Shown in pieces: positions 11,257 to 24,055 of a stretch of 64,000 bases of DNA. This DNA is from Phycomyces blakesleeanus NRRL 1555(-) (Eukaryota; Mucoromycota; Mucoromycetes; Mucorales; Phycomycetaceae). Location: assembly GCF_001638985.1 (NCBI RefSeq), contig NW_017265145.1:1116001-1180000 (forward strand). Reading direction: 5' to 3'. A program made the translations under genes and the position numbers. The first letter of the stretch is position 1. The number at the start of each line of letters is the position of its first letter. The notes under the pieces were generated by a model that made no database searches, was not told where the DNA came from, and saw nothing but the letters and a program-made list of their open reading frames with translations.

Positions 11257-13936
11257 ATGAGTTCTCAAGGTGAGCCAATAAATTAAAATATGTCTGTAAG
11301 ATACAATACTCTGATTCCATTCAGTCGAGCGCCTTACCCAGCTCTCACCAAAAGACCAAGGAGTGCAAATTCCAGGCACACAAGCCACTAGCTCAGATGA
11401 ATATTCTGCATCGAACAGACTCACGGCTATTCAAAACTCACCGTGGAACATAGACGACTCGGAAGCTGACCAAGGTAACCTTGTTGTCTTATGTCTGAAA
11501 GGACAAAGAGTTTCAACAAAGTAAAAACAAGAAACCAAGCGTTGAATAACAATAATTAAAGGTCCCAATCACAAGATGGACGAGCCAATGGTTTCCCCCC
11601 ACGCCCAAGCCTCTCGTTTCACTGAACGTGTAACTTTGCCTCCCCTTCGTCGCCCAAGCACAGATTATGATAAAACTAGGTCTAACATAAGCCGAGTTTC
11701 ATTATTCAGCCAGAATAGAGCATCAATTCTCATTAAACGACTCGAGAGCTGGAACAATATGCTTAAGACTACTACACAATGGATGGAAGAACTTGCACGT
11801 TTAAGCCACCAGAACAGTCGCAACTACTCCCAGCGTGCATTATCAGCTCTTCAGCGGGAGGACGCTACTTTTAGTCGTACGAGTGTAATGGATACTCTGT
11901 ACACTGGAGCTCACCGCCTAACTAACCGAATGGCAGAAGAAGAGAATATATTTGGAAGCCACATTGAGCATAATATTGTACCTGCCCTTCGTAAGCTTCG
12001 TAAACGCTCTAAAGCCTGGACATTGAGTGTCAAAGAAAACCCTGGTCTGTTACAGGATGAACTCACTCGAAGGACAGACTTAACACGAAAGAATATGGCT
12101 GCATTGAAGAAAGCATGTTCAGCGGCGGATACCGGAAAACAACTTATTAACAGTGATCCATGGCTTGCTGATCGCTGTAGGTATTAATAATCAAAGACGC
12201 AAATCCAACAAAAAATAGGTTGTTGATATCGCAAGATTTATTTGGGTGGTTCTAAAACTATTAGATGCACGCCAACAACTTGTGTACGAAATTGAAGAAG
12301 AAAACAGACTTAATACTCTTATGATCGATACTCAACAAACTACGGCACTATTGGAGGAAGAGATTCTTGGATCATTAAAGGTTGCAATTGGTTATTGTTA
12401 CCGTCGCCTGGCCCCGCTTTTGTATACTGGGAAAGGAGAAGGAGATGCACCTTTTGAACGAGTTTTAGAATATATTATGCCCCTCACCGAATGGAAACAG
12501 TTTTCAGCTTCACATGCAGACTATCTTGTAGATGAAGCAAGTCCTCTTAGAGACATTTCTCACCTTACATATCCTAATAAGGGACATCCTTTCACTACAT
12601 CTCTTCGCGTTGGAACACTCGAATGTCGAGAGGGACAAAGAAAACAATTTTCCGAGTATTATTATGTCTTAACTCAAGGTAAATTTCTTTTTCCACAAGA
12701 TGCTATTACTAGAACTATTGGTTGTTGTTATCATCATATTATATTATCTACATTATGCATTTTTGATACTGTCTATTGGAAATAAACTCACGCTTTCCAT
12801 TCATACATATATATATATATATTGGGGTAATTTATTTAGCGGGATATTTCTACCAGTTTAAACATAAAGACGATATTTCTCCAGAACACTCCACATATAT
12901 TCCCAAGGCTTCCATAAATGCTTCTATCCGGTCCGATAAGCCAGGATCTTCTACTTCTGGAAGACACTCAACACACGCAAAAAGACAGTCTACTCCTGGT
13001 AGTGAGCTTGTTTTTGAAATCTATCGACCAGGCTCAACCGTGCTTAAGCGAGATAGATCATTTTTCTATCGTTCAAAGTCTCGAGAGGATCTTTTAGCAT
13101 GGATATGGCTACTATCAGAGTTATCTGGTCAAAGCATTGGTACACTTGAGCCCTCTTCACCAAAAACTCCTGAGGTACCTACGATTAGGAATCGCCGTTC
13201 TTTCTCGCCCATGAAAAAGACACACAAGTCTACAGCATCTTTTCAGCAATATAAGTCGCCGGCGTCAGATAATAAAGATACATTATCTCAATCGCCTTTA
13301 CCTTTGAGATCCTTATCATCTCCGTCGATTTCTGCAAGCCAGGGTATTACGGCAGTATTTTTAGACCATCCTGATCTTGAGAATATTTTTGATGCATCTG
13401 CTCCTCAGGTTTTTTTAAAGGATACTAACCAAGACTTATCTCCGGAGACACCAATGAACACTTCTATTGTACCCGATACTACTACAAAAGACCCCCAGGA
13501 AGCCAGTCCTATGCTGCCGTTAGTGACTTCAGGAATTTCTCAGGCGTCTATCTCCGAACCGCTCAAGACGATCACAGAAGTTTCTTCAGAAATATCTGGG
13601 GCTGTATCAGAAAATACTTTATCAAAGACGAATTCTGGTGCTGTAGACTCAATGCAAGATACTTTTGTCATGCCAAAAGTAACATCTATTCAGGTTGTGG
13701 GTGACGGGTGGGTGCCGACCAATACACTACCCCGAAAGCACAATGGCTGGACTATATATGAAGGTTCTGGCGGACACGGCCCGCTGTCTTCAGATGATAG
13801 CGAAGATGAAGACGAAGACGAAGATAATAATTCGGATGAAGTATTATCAAACGGAAACGTCTCCTTAAAGGATACAGCAAGTAATCCTACGGATGAGCCT
13901 CAGGAAATAATAGGTGGTAGTATTTCTAAAGTATAA
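11257..13936 (+). CDS. Slm1/Slm2-like F-BAR and PH domain protein
   Basis: Slm proteins bind PI(4,5)P2 at plasma-membrane eisosomes and act in TORC2 signalling. Exons 11257-11269, 11325-11474, 11562-12180, 12236-12678 and 12840-13936 join with consistent phases to 773 residues. Exon 1 is only 13 nt (MSSQ). Residues about 85-370 are a helical F-BAR-like region (SILIKRLESWNNML; DPWLADR; LLDARQQLVYEIEEEN). The PH domain follows: SLRVGTLECREGQRKQF, YYYVLTQAGYFYQFKHKDD, FEIYRPGSTVL, ending in LLAWIWLLSEL with the conserved tryptophan. The tail is Ser/Thr/Pro-rich, with a very acidic run near residue 735 (DDSEDEDEDEDNNSDE), plausibly a phospho-regulated region. The exon 4 acceptor (12235, GCAAG) was chosen because the earlier AG at 12218 leads to stop codons. 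Confidence 0.78.
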
Positions 13937-15235
13937 TATACCCCAATACCGCCTTTACGAGACTGTACGCAAGACAATGGAATTTTTATTTTGAGAGTAC
14001 AAAGTATAATAATATTATTCTTAAATATATATATCATAAGGATGGAAGCAATAATCATTAGTAAAAGACAAATTTGAACAAAATCAAAGGCACACTTGTA
14101 TTAATTTTTCTATAATTAAATATTAAATTTATTTATTTAATATGCAAGTATGTCGCAATATAGATTAAGGTTCTCTACTTTTGCTTTTGCCTACAGTTGG
14201 TGTGGACAGACTAAAAGTTCAAAATTAGCTCAAAATACATATTAGATAAAATTGTGCATATAATCCCGTCTTTGCCATTAAGTGAGAACCTTTCATTGCG
14301 AGTTTTTCTAGACCTCGCATTATATGGCACATCTTCTCCATAAAAAATGCTTCTATTCTCAATCCTAGTGGCAATGGAAGAAAACTAGCTAATTAGGGTC
14401 GATTAAAAATTTTGCCCTTTTTTTGCCCTTTTTTGAACTTTTATTCTGTCCACACCAACTGTATATGAATTGGCGGAGAAGAATGTACAATCTTAATATA
14501 TGGATATATATATATATATTATCAAACATAAAGCAAAAATAACCTCTTTATCTAAAATGAAGAGAAATACTCGTGCTTGTATAACACCTTGTATAGATGT
14601 AGAATATTTTTTGTTTACAAAGTCTTGCATAGTTCAAAGGCTTGTTTTTTCTTTAAATCTTAAGAGCAATTAAAAAAAGATTGTGACCGATTGTACAGAT
14701 GTGTAAGACAAACCAAGAAAAGAAAACAGGTTACTCGGATCCAATCCAAGGTGTGTGTATATATGTTTCTGTGTAGCATAGTCTTTATACAGTGTTTAGT
14801 TTGTTTGTGACTCAGCTTAAGGCTGTGGAATAGTATATAAAAAGGAAAATATCCATGTGTGTAGGATGCCATTGATGAATGCAAAAAGAAGTACAAAAAA
14901 AAACAGTTGCTTGGGTTTAAATGAGGGTATCTTGGAGAAACAAAAATTCAAGATGTATAAACGTAGAGTGTTGGATGGGGTTTGGTATCGAACGGAAAAA
15001 TCTAGCTTAAATAAATAAATATATATATATATATAAAAACCATCTAAAACATTGCAGCATTAAACTATAAAGGACCGTGTGGTATGATTTTTTCTATTAT
15101 TTAGGCCAGCCTGACACTTGATAGAAATATACAAAAAGATCGTTGTACAACTATACGTTACAAATGGTTAAAAACAAAAACAAAAAATGTCAACAGGGTT
15201 AACAATTATACTTACTATTCTTCTTCGCTTTAGTA
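13937..15235. other. Convergent intergenic region containing a MITE
   Basis: Lies between the 3' ends of the Slm-like gene and the first MFS gene. Apart from the MITE at 14194-14461, I see AT-rich DNA with a TA microsatellite (14508-14519) and no gene. Confidence 0.5.
14194..14461. mobile_element. Tc1/mariner-type MITE (268 bp, non-autonomous)
   Basis: Perfectly placed terminal inverted repeats: the left end starts CAGTTGGTGTGGACAGA (14194-14224) and the right end is its reverse complement (14431-14461), 31 bp with one mismatch. Both ends are flanked by the dinucleotide TA (14192-14193 and 14462-14463), the target duplication of Tc1/mariner elements. The 206-bp interior has no coding capacity. 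Only one copy is visible in this window. Confidence 0.85.
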
Positions 15236-17078
15236 TTATAATCGATAGATAAAATTAGGATCTTGTACATCGGTTAGATCATCTTCTACATTAGTAGCCA
15301 TAGTAGAGGGCTGTGATAGACGGCGTGCATTCACAGTAGCCATACGCCAGCGTGCGAGAAGCAAAAAACCAATCACACCAAAATTGGCTACTATGTAACC
15401 AATCATTGCTCCAAGATAGAGAGGAGCAGGTGAGCTGCTGGCTACATATGGACCAGCAAAGTTTCCAATAGTGTAGAATACCATAAAAAGACCGTTAAAA
15501 AAGATTTTCTTGGTATAGCCAGAAATGTTGTTCGTAATGGAAGTAAGTATCAGAACATAAGCAGCCGGGTATGTCCATCCAAGGTAAAGACCGATCAATT
15601 TCAGTTTCGGGACAGGGATTACCAACAATAATAAAAGACCAATATTGTTGATGAACATTGTAGCACACGCCACGTAGATGGTTTGGTTGGTCTTTTTGAC
15701 AAAATAGACAGCAAGAACAATATAAAGAATGTCAGCAGCACCAATACCCACAGTAGATAGAACTGCTTCAATAGGCTAAATGAGAGAGAGTTTTTTTTTA
15801 AAAAAAAAAAGAATTAATGAAAAGCACTAAGATTCAATAAATCTTGATAGCTTACAGTATAACCAAAGGCAACAGTGATCTGACTACTGTAGACTGTCAT
15901 ACCACCATTCTGCAAATTCAATAGCGTGCATGCAAAACAGAAACACCAACATCGGACGTCTTTTAAAGCTTCAAATATATGTTCTTTCTTGATATTTCTG
16001 GTTCGCATCACTGCATTATCGCGCATTCTTTCTTCCACCAATATCTCTTGTTCGGCATTTAGATTCAAATAAGGGGACTTTGGATGATCAATCAAGAAGA
16101 AAAATACGGCGATTCCAATTAAGCAAGTAAGACCACCCAAAATAAACATGATCCTTTAAATATTATGGTTAGTCTCTTGAACTTCACTTCCGATGGACCC
16201 TGTCTCTTTGTTACTAGCTTGTTATCTTATTATCTTACCATTTCCATTGTGCAAGACCATGTAAATTCTCCATTCGCCCGATACCATAAGTTATAAACCC
16301 TCCAACTATGAATCCGAGCCCATTGAAAATCCAAAAGGCGCTGAGTCGAGTAATCTGCTCTGAGCGGCGGTAGAAAGTACTGATCAGTAGTGTCAGACAT
16401 GGGTAGATCCCGGCTTCAAACAATCCTAGAAGAAAACGTAAAGCAGCAGCCTGAGAGAAATTTGTTGCAAATGCGGTACACAGAAGAGATGTTCCCCAAA
16501 GAAGTACAAGAGAACCAATGTAGCGACTCAAAGGTAAGCGTTGGAGGAAGTAATTGTTTGGCAGCTTTTTTTATATGATTATTTTGAGTGAGTAAAAGAT
16601 CTCAAGAGATTTGGATAGTTAAAATATATCATATTTTTTTATACTATTTACCTGGAAGATCAGGAAGCCAAGATAGAAAATTGATCCCAAAAAACTAAAT
16701 TCACTTCCTTGGAGATTCAAGTCTTTCTGAATTCCAAATACACCAGCGTAGTTGATCGTAGCTTTATCAAGATACTGAGAAACAAAAATTGAAATGTAAT
16801 AATAAGCACAATTGCGTAGAGTTTTGTTATGGTAAATATAAAGGCTTTAAGCTTAACAAAATTACCTGAATGAAATCAATAATACAAATGATAGGCATCA
16901 CAAACATATCAAGCTTCCGGATAAGTACTTTCTCTTCAGCAGATATTATTGAGCCTTCTGAATAGTCGTACGCAAAATTGTAACGATCCTGTTCTATGTC
17001 AGTAGCTGGAGAGGTATCATAGTCTTTATTGACCATTTTCATCTCCATTTCGCAAGAATCTCTTCGAAGCTTTGCCAT
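15236..17078 (-). CDS. MFS transporter, anion:cation symporter (Dal5/Tna1-like), copy A
   Basis: A plasma-membrane proton-coupled uptake carrier of the ACS family (allantoate, nicotinate, pantothenate or similar organic anions); the substrate cannot be read from sequence. Exons 17078-16866, 16774-16652, 16564-16239, 16153-15856 and 15775-15236 give 499 residues, typical for 12 membrane helices. Diagnostic segments: FIQYLDKATINYAGVFG at the first helix and loop, LRFLLGLFEAGIYPCLTLLI (helix 4), WIFNGLGFIVGG, WIMFILGGLTCLIGI, and a C-terminal EDDLTDVQDPNFIYRL shared with copy B. Start chosen at ATG 17078, matching the copy B N-terminus; an in-frame codon at 17108 would add ten hydrophobic residues. 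It has two introns that copy B lacks. Confidence 0.85.
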
Positions 17079-20000
17079 AGTTAAAAAGGAAAGGAAAGGC
17101 AAGAACAATTAGAGCCAAAAATAAAAATAAAATAAAAAATTAAAGGCTAAATAAAAAGTAAAGTAAAGTATATTGCAAAATATATGCCTCAAGATGATCC
17201 TCGGGTAGCCATCCAAATTTCAGATATCAACTTTAATTTTTTTTTTCTGAAATTTCAGACACGGTTTACACAATTATAATCCTTTATGGTAATTGTAAAT
17301 TTATGATTTTTTTCCTTTTTTTTAAAAAAAAAATTCTAATAAAAATAGCTCGAGGTGATGCTATTCTTACAAGAAAGGTGCTACTTTAACTATATAAAAT
17401 GTCCCAGGATAGGGTACTTAGTCAAGTATACTCTTCAACTACCTGTATTTATAGTTATATTGTGTCTAGTCTCTTTGTCTCGGAAAAGATTCTGAATAAA
17501 TAGACCCATCGAGTTTTTTTATTCTAACCATTTTAAAATCAGTATTGTCTACTTTAAACCGTAATTGAGTTCACCTATTGGCTACGAGTTATTTCATGTG
17601 TTTGTGCCTGGGTAACATTAGGTACAACACATTAGGTTTGTGTTCGTCCCTTGCCGTCTTTGACGGGTCTATACAACCAAATTCCGCTCACAATCTTTAG
17701 TAAATTATTTTAAATTAAGATTGAGACACCACCCATTTTTTTGTAAACCCGAATTATATTTTTGTAGACAGCACAATCTTTCAAATTTAAATAATGTATC
17801 CAAGTTCATGCTTTTGAGTCTCTAAATTTGCATTTTTTCTAACCATAAATTTACACTAATCAAGGGCCAAGAACAAAGGGGCATAGTCTAGTATCTCTTT
17901 TAGTCCCTTAACTATTCAAGTTTTCAGAGAAAGAAAGCTTTATTTTATTTGTTTTTAATTATGTATATGCATATCTAATTCAAAAAATATTCGGCTGAAT
18001 TTACGAGCAAAAGTACAGCAGCCAAGACCCGTACCAGCAAATCGGGAGACCATGACTAAACAGCCTCGGAAACATTCATTTCTAAGAATTAAATCGCTTA
18101 CAGATGCCCAGAAACAATGCCCTGAAAAATCAGGCGTGAGAATATATAGTGCTTATCCGTTGATGTTTCTTCAAAGACTATGCCTTAATAAAACACAATA
18201 CTGTTATGATGTACATATTAAAGAAAAGGAATATGTTAGCATAGTTCGATTCGTATTATAAATATACTAGTGAACTAGGTATTTGGTAGTGAGCCGCCCA
18301 CTCTACTCCCCAGAAATTACGTTCCACAAGTGAGACATACACACTAATATACCTTTCTGACGAGTGGTCTATGATACACGACCGTAACGATCACCTAGCA
18401 AGATGGAAAGTTCCAGTCGACAATATCTATTTATACCATTACCTCCAATTGTTGACATAAAGTAACCAAAAAAAAAGTGGACTTTACAAAATTGTGATGT
18501 AGTAACTTATCTTCGTCATAATTTTTCGCGTTATGCACGAAGTATAAAGGTCTTGGGTTTCTTTTTTTCTCGAAAACTTTGCTCATTTACTCTCACCTCA
18601 TTGTAGCTGACACCGGTTTTTTCTGGTACTTAATGGTTAGCTATGGTACGAAGCACTATGTATTTGGCTTTTTTCAAGCAAACTCATGACTAAAGAGTTA
18701 CTGAAAACTGAATAGCTCCTAAGAAGGATCTTGTAAATTAAGCTGTTTAATATGTACCTAGAAACTATTACAAAGGATGTTTTAACATATTAATATTGGC
18801 ATAATTTTTGCATTACTACTACTTTCTAACAAACCAAACGAGCTGACCATGCGAAAAAAAAGCCCTAATAAATGTCTAGATACAAAAGGCAAATGGAATG
18901 AATCTCAAATCCTGTATCATTTAAATAACAATTCTACTTCACCGTAGTGTTAATAGTGTTTTAAAGTTGACACCTGCAGGTATTTTAATTAAAGCAAATT
19001 CTGTCAAAGTAAATTTCTTAATGGTATCTAAAGTTATATTAAGCTGGCTATCTTGGTTGATTAACGAGCAATCAGTAGATTTTGCAATGGGTCGCTCAAC
19101 GTCCCATATAACTGATCGAATCGGTGTATTTCCTGAAGTTGTCTCTTTACCACCTGCTGCTACTGCTGTTGTAAAGAAAAGGGAAAAATAAGCCTAAATA
19201 TTTTAAGGGCTTGTGTGATTATGAACAAGATGCTTGATATTAGATAAAGCCGTATCATCTTTCAAAGATTACAAGCTGTCACTACTAAGATAATGACGAA
19301 ACTAAATTTACTGTTGACGAAAAAGCTAAAATAATTAATGTTATTATCAAATCTGTTGATTTTATAAGCATTTTTTAAAGTAATGATGAGCTGATCTTCA
19401 TCCAAATTTTGGTTAGCAAACTGTAAGTATTTACATAAGAAATTGATTTTTGAAAGTCTCTTTCTTACTCGCTTTGTTCCAATAGGTTCATCTTGTAAAA
19501 TCCGGTCATTTTAAGAAGGATTATAACGAAACAGCTGGTATGGTGTTAATGTTTATAGTGGTACCTTTGATTTATCGTTTTTAGCCAGCAATCTGTTTGA
19601 AAGCAAACGGTAAGAATTTGTAAAAGCGTTTGCAACGGTTACATTGTGATTAATTCTCACGACTGTTTTGATGTAGATTCCGAAATGTTTTCAAGAAATC
19701 GCCTGAAGTGGTTACATTTCAGAGTATTATATTAAATGTAACATTATAAATCAACCTTTGCTTTTTGAATCATTTTCTGAAATATATCTGTTACAGATGC
19801 TCTAAACTTGAAGGGACATGCTGTCTACAAAAAAAAATTGAGTTACAAAAAATTGGTCGGATCTACCAAAATAGGTCGGTGTATAAATCTCAAGTTTAAA
19901 TCCTGTACTTCTCTACTGTTGTTGGGCCACGTTTGCGCAACGTGTGTTCCGAAGCACCAAGTTTTTCTGTAATTATTTTGCTTATATTGTGTGTAAATGA

Positions 20001-20590
20001 AGCACATAGAAATATGAAAAAGTATTTGGTTAATTGGTAAAATGTATTATACTATTATATTATTTTTTTTTAAATAAAATCAAAGAGCAATATAGCTCCT
20101 AATATATATATATAATCTATTTATTAGTGTTAGAAGTGAGGATTTTATTTGGATATTTGAATTGCTATTGTTAGAAAATCAATAGCATAAAGTTTAGACA
20201 GAGTTTAGTTTTGTGATCCAACCATTTTCAAAACTATACCAACTCAATGATAAAAAATTAATAATAGAATATAATACAATGTAATGCATGTATAATATAA
20301 TATAATATTTAGTTGCTTATTGATGTTCTTAATAGCCTGTGAATTAATCATGAAAAAAAAATTACTAAAACATATTGATAGTATAGTGATCATCAATTTT
20401 AGCTGCACAATGCAAAAATAAGATAGAGAATTGAGATTATGATTATTATGATTATATAAATGAATAATAGGTTTCTTGTGATTTTACTAGATATACATGT
20501 ATGTATGGTTTGGTTTAAGAAAATTATGAGAGTTAAATAGTAAGCTAATATGGAATAAGTGAAATTGGTTTTAGGGATATTATTAGTTCT
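17079..20590. other. Gene-poor 3.5-kb stretch between the two MFS genes
   Basis: AT-rich, with a T(8)A(10) junction at 17316-17333. Open frames at 18052-18261 (+) and 18967-19191 (+) show no recognisable domain. The segment 18960-19950 has coding-like base composition broken by many stops, so it could be an old relic, but I cannot assign it. Confidence 0.4.
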
Positions 20591-22272
20591 TTAAATACGG
20601 TAAATGTAATGAGGGTTTTCACGATCAGTAAGATCGTCATTGATGTCTACGACAGCTGCTGAAGGGTTTGCAAGACGCTCGCGGTTAGACTTGATCATCA
20701 AATGACGGGCAATCAAGAGCAAGCAAATGCAGATAACATTGGCAGCCATGTAACCGATCATACCACCGAGGTAACGAGGTGCCTGCTTGGCAACCATCAT
20801 CTGAGGACCGGCAAAGTTACCAATTGTGTAGAACACCATAATACCACTGCTGTAGAAAATCTTCTTGGTGTAACCAGCAACGTTGTTGGCGATTGAGGTG
20901 AGCAACATGACATAGGCAGCGGCATAGGCCCAGCAGAGGTAAAGACCAGCCAACTTGGGGGGACCAGAGGGAATGCTGACGAGCAAGATGAGACCGATAG
21001 TGGACATAGTAAGGAGACCAGCACAGGTCAAGAGAGTGTGACCATAACGTCTGTTGATGTAGACTGCGCCAGCAATGTAGATACAGTCAATAACACCAGA
21101 GGGGATACTTAAAAGAATGGCGTTCAAGCTGCTGAAACCGAAACTGACGGTAATGATACTGTTAAAGGTGGTGAGGGCACCGTTTTGAAGATTGATCAGC
21201 AGGGAAGCGAAGGCAAGGAGCCAGAAACGAGGTTCCTTGAGAGACTCAATAATATGGGCTTTCTTGATCTCCTTGGTGTACACGACAGCGTTGTCAAGAG
21301 TTCTGGCCTTAACAATATCTTCTTGTTCAGGTGTGAGACGGAGAAAACGAGATGTAGGGCTGTCGACGAGGCAGACAAAGAAGACGACACCAAAGAGAGT
21401 TGTAATACAGCCGAGGATAATCATAATCCACTGCCAAGGAGCCTTGCCACCAACATTAACCATATGGCCAATGCCGTAACTGATCAAACCACCAACAGCC
21501 ATGGCAATACCGTTGCAAATATAGACAGCACCGATACGGCCAGCCTGCTCGGTACGACGGTACATGATACTAATCAACATGATACAGCATGGGTATACAC
21601 CGGCCTCAAAGAAACCCAAAAGGAAACGGAGAGCTGCAAGCTGTGAGAAGTTCTTTCCGAGACTGGTAAGAGCCAATACAGCACCCCAGAAACAGATAAG
21701 AGTGCCAAGGTACTTGGCAAGAGGAACGCGCTGGAGTAAGTATGCGTTGATTGGCTAGATACAATAATATATATTAGTTTAGTGATACTTCTTGATATTC
21801 TTTATAATTGTAGTTATAGTTGTACCTGATAGAGAAGGTAACCGAGGTAGAAGATAGAACCCAACCAACTGAACTGCTGTCCATGAAGACCGGTGTCTAC
21901 TATAATACCTAAAACCGAGGAATAGTTCAATGCGGACTTGTCAAAGAACTGTCCAAATGGATTAGAATATTTATTTTCTGTAAGGATAATGAAGTATTAT
22001 TATTTTACCTGCAGAAAGTTAAGTACTGCGATACAGGGCATGACATAGATGAAATCCAGCTTGCGGACTAGAGCACGTTCGGCGGCTGAGACGGTGTGTG
22101 CCTTATTACCCTGTTCATCGAATGAACCAGTAGTAGCGGAGGCCATGATTCCATGAGAATGGGTTTCTACTGATTCGGTTATGACCTGGGTGGTCTCAGT
22201 GTAGGACTGTTTGTAGACGCCCGAATCCTTTTCGATATCGGCCAAGTAGTATTCTTCCTTGGTCTCAGCCAT
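20591..22272 (-). CDS. MFS transporter, anion:cation symporter (Dal5/Tna1-like), copy B
   Basis: Paralog of the gene at 15236-17078, same strand. Exons 22272-22009, 21948-21826 and 21754-20591 give 516 residues with all junctions in phase 0. The second exon is exactly 123 nt in both copies, and shared blocks include FFDKSALNYSSVLG, LGSIFYLGYLLYQ, LRFLLGFFEAGVYPCCIMLI, WIMIILGCITTLFG and the tail NDDLTDRENPHYIYRI. The N-terminal 70 residues are acidic and Thr/Ser-rich, cytosolic in this family. Codon use is more GC-rich and more biased than in copy A, suggesting stronger expression. Two introns of copy A are absent. The transported compound is unknown; allantoate, nicotinate or a dipeptide-like anion are all possible. 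Confidence 0.87.
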
Positions 22273-24055
22273 CTTGAATTATTTAGATATTAAACAAGAA
22301 TGGAAATTAGATGAGGATAATAGAAAAAAAATAGAAAAAGATACAGAGCACTTTTATATCTGTTTGATAACAAGTCAGATAAAAAAAACTTGGGCCTTCC
22401 ACAAAGGAGGTACAAGTCAAGCTAAGATTTCAATCCCTTGGTGCCTGTGCGCCATGGTACAACACATTAGAGGGTTTAGAAAGCTTCGAAATCCCAAGTA
22501 AGATTATACGCTTCTCGAACAAGGCTGGGCGAATAGGTGAAAGATGCAACGTTGTACATAATTTTGGAACTCTCTGCCTATCAATTGTGCTCTTGGTGTC
22601 TGAGCGACATGACCTCTTTTTATGTATACACATATAAAAAAAAAAGGTTTTTGAATTGGTACCTCGCGAGATACAGTGGACAAAAGAAATAGAGATTGAG
22701 AATATGTACATTTCTTTTTGGCTACTAGTATTTAGACACCATCTTTATCTCTCTCTCACGGAACTATAGCTAGCACTAATTCCTTAAGGATCAACTCTAA
22801 AGCCATAGTACTTGACGAAAGACCCCTTTCTGATTTTTGATTCTAATTTTTTTCTTTTTTCTTTTTTTTCTTTTTTTCCTTTTTTTTTTTTTACTTTGTA
22901 GCTTATGCACATTATTTGATAGCCGATGCTCTGACTGCTGAAAGAAGTAATCCCTCTCCTGGTCTAGACACTTTTTCATAATTTACTAACGTGGTTACAA
23001 ATTATGGAACAAAAAGTGTCACATTGAAGTAAATGCTCTTACTTATTTGTCCTATCACTTCCACAATTTGAACATACGCCTTTCCCTTGAAGTTCAAATA
23101 TACTGGGGGGGTTTCGGTGATAGACTTCATTTTTTGTCTATCATCTTTCCGCACCTTCCGAGATCAATCCAAGGGGACTTGGAATCACATTTGGCAACGG
23201 TTGTATTCTTGGATCAAGTAATCCTGGATCAGTATTCTTTAATAAATAAGCTAGTTCCACAATCAATAGCTACTCTTTATTATTATTTTTAGTTATACAG
23301 TGTATAATTGCTTGTGCCTTGGCGATTTTGATTTTATTTCACCAGAAAATAAAAAAATAAAACACACATTCAAATAATCATTCTAATTTGTGAAACATCG
23401 TCGTTGAAATGACAGCTTGTACGAGAAATCTATATACCGGAGTCGTACCTGTTTACTTGAATACAATCTTACAGAAGAGGTTATTGAAGCTTGAACATAT
23501 GTACTCCTTATTAACAACAATAACAACGGAAAAAGAAAAAGAAGAAAAAAAGGCGGGCAGACTATACGAGCTATCTAATATTCATTCCTTTATACAATTA
23601 CATGTAAATGCATACGAACGTACATGTAAATATTGTGTGCATTTGTATCTATTGTGTAGTTTTAAAACAAAGCGTTCAATTCGTAACTAATGCACTGTAG
23701 TTACAGATGTTTAAAGATGCAGTCGCGCCCATTCAAAAGCAGTTGGAGGCTCGTCCCCAGACAGCCCAAAATCAGCCCAGCCATTTTCATTAGCAATCTA
23801 GTCAAGAGCACTTTGGTTCGACATTTTTCTTTTTAAATATCCGCCACCGGATTTTCTTTACACATATTTTTTTTATATCTGGTCCCTAATCAATCTGTCT
23901 GGATTTTTGAGTTGTCGATCCGTAATCTCTAACAATAAGATTGATGACGCAACCAAAACACCAATGTGACTCGACATTGTATACATGCAGGAGGGCAATG
24001 GTTACATAGCTATCTTCTTCCTTGATAACCACTCAATACGATACATAACTTCAGC
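22273..24055. other. Divergent intergenic region, MFS copy B to PTC7
   Basis: Contains the promoters of both flanking genes, a long T-rich tract at 22845-22892 and, at 23711-23824, a short coding-like relic listed separately. The frames at 22259-22501 and 23409-23690 look like chance. Confidence 0.45.
23711..23824 (-). pseudogene. Short coding-like relic with an internal TAG
   Basis: From ATG 23824 the minus strand reads MSNQSALD, an in-frame TAG, then IANENGWADFGLSGDEPP and TAFEWARLHL before a TAA at 23711. The composition after the TAG is much more protein-like than the surroundings, and a Trp codon (TGG) would remove the stop. I do not recognise the family. It could be the remains of a short gene, or a terminal exon if the TAG is a splice acceptor. 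Confidence 0.25.

Noticed and set aside
18967..19191. Plus-strand frame ending in PPAATAVVKKREK
   Set aside because: Looks partly protein-like but I recognise no family, and the downstream sequence is full of stops; left unassigned.
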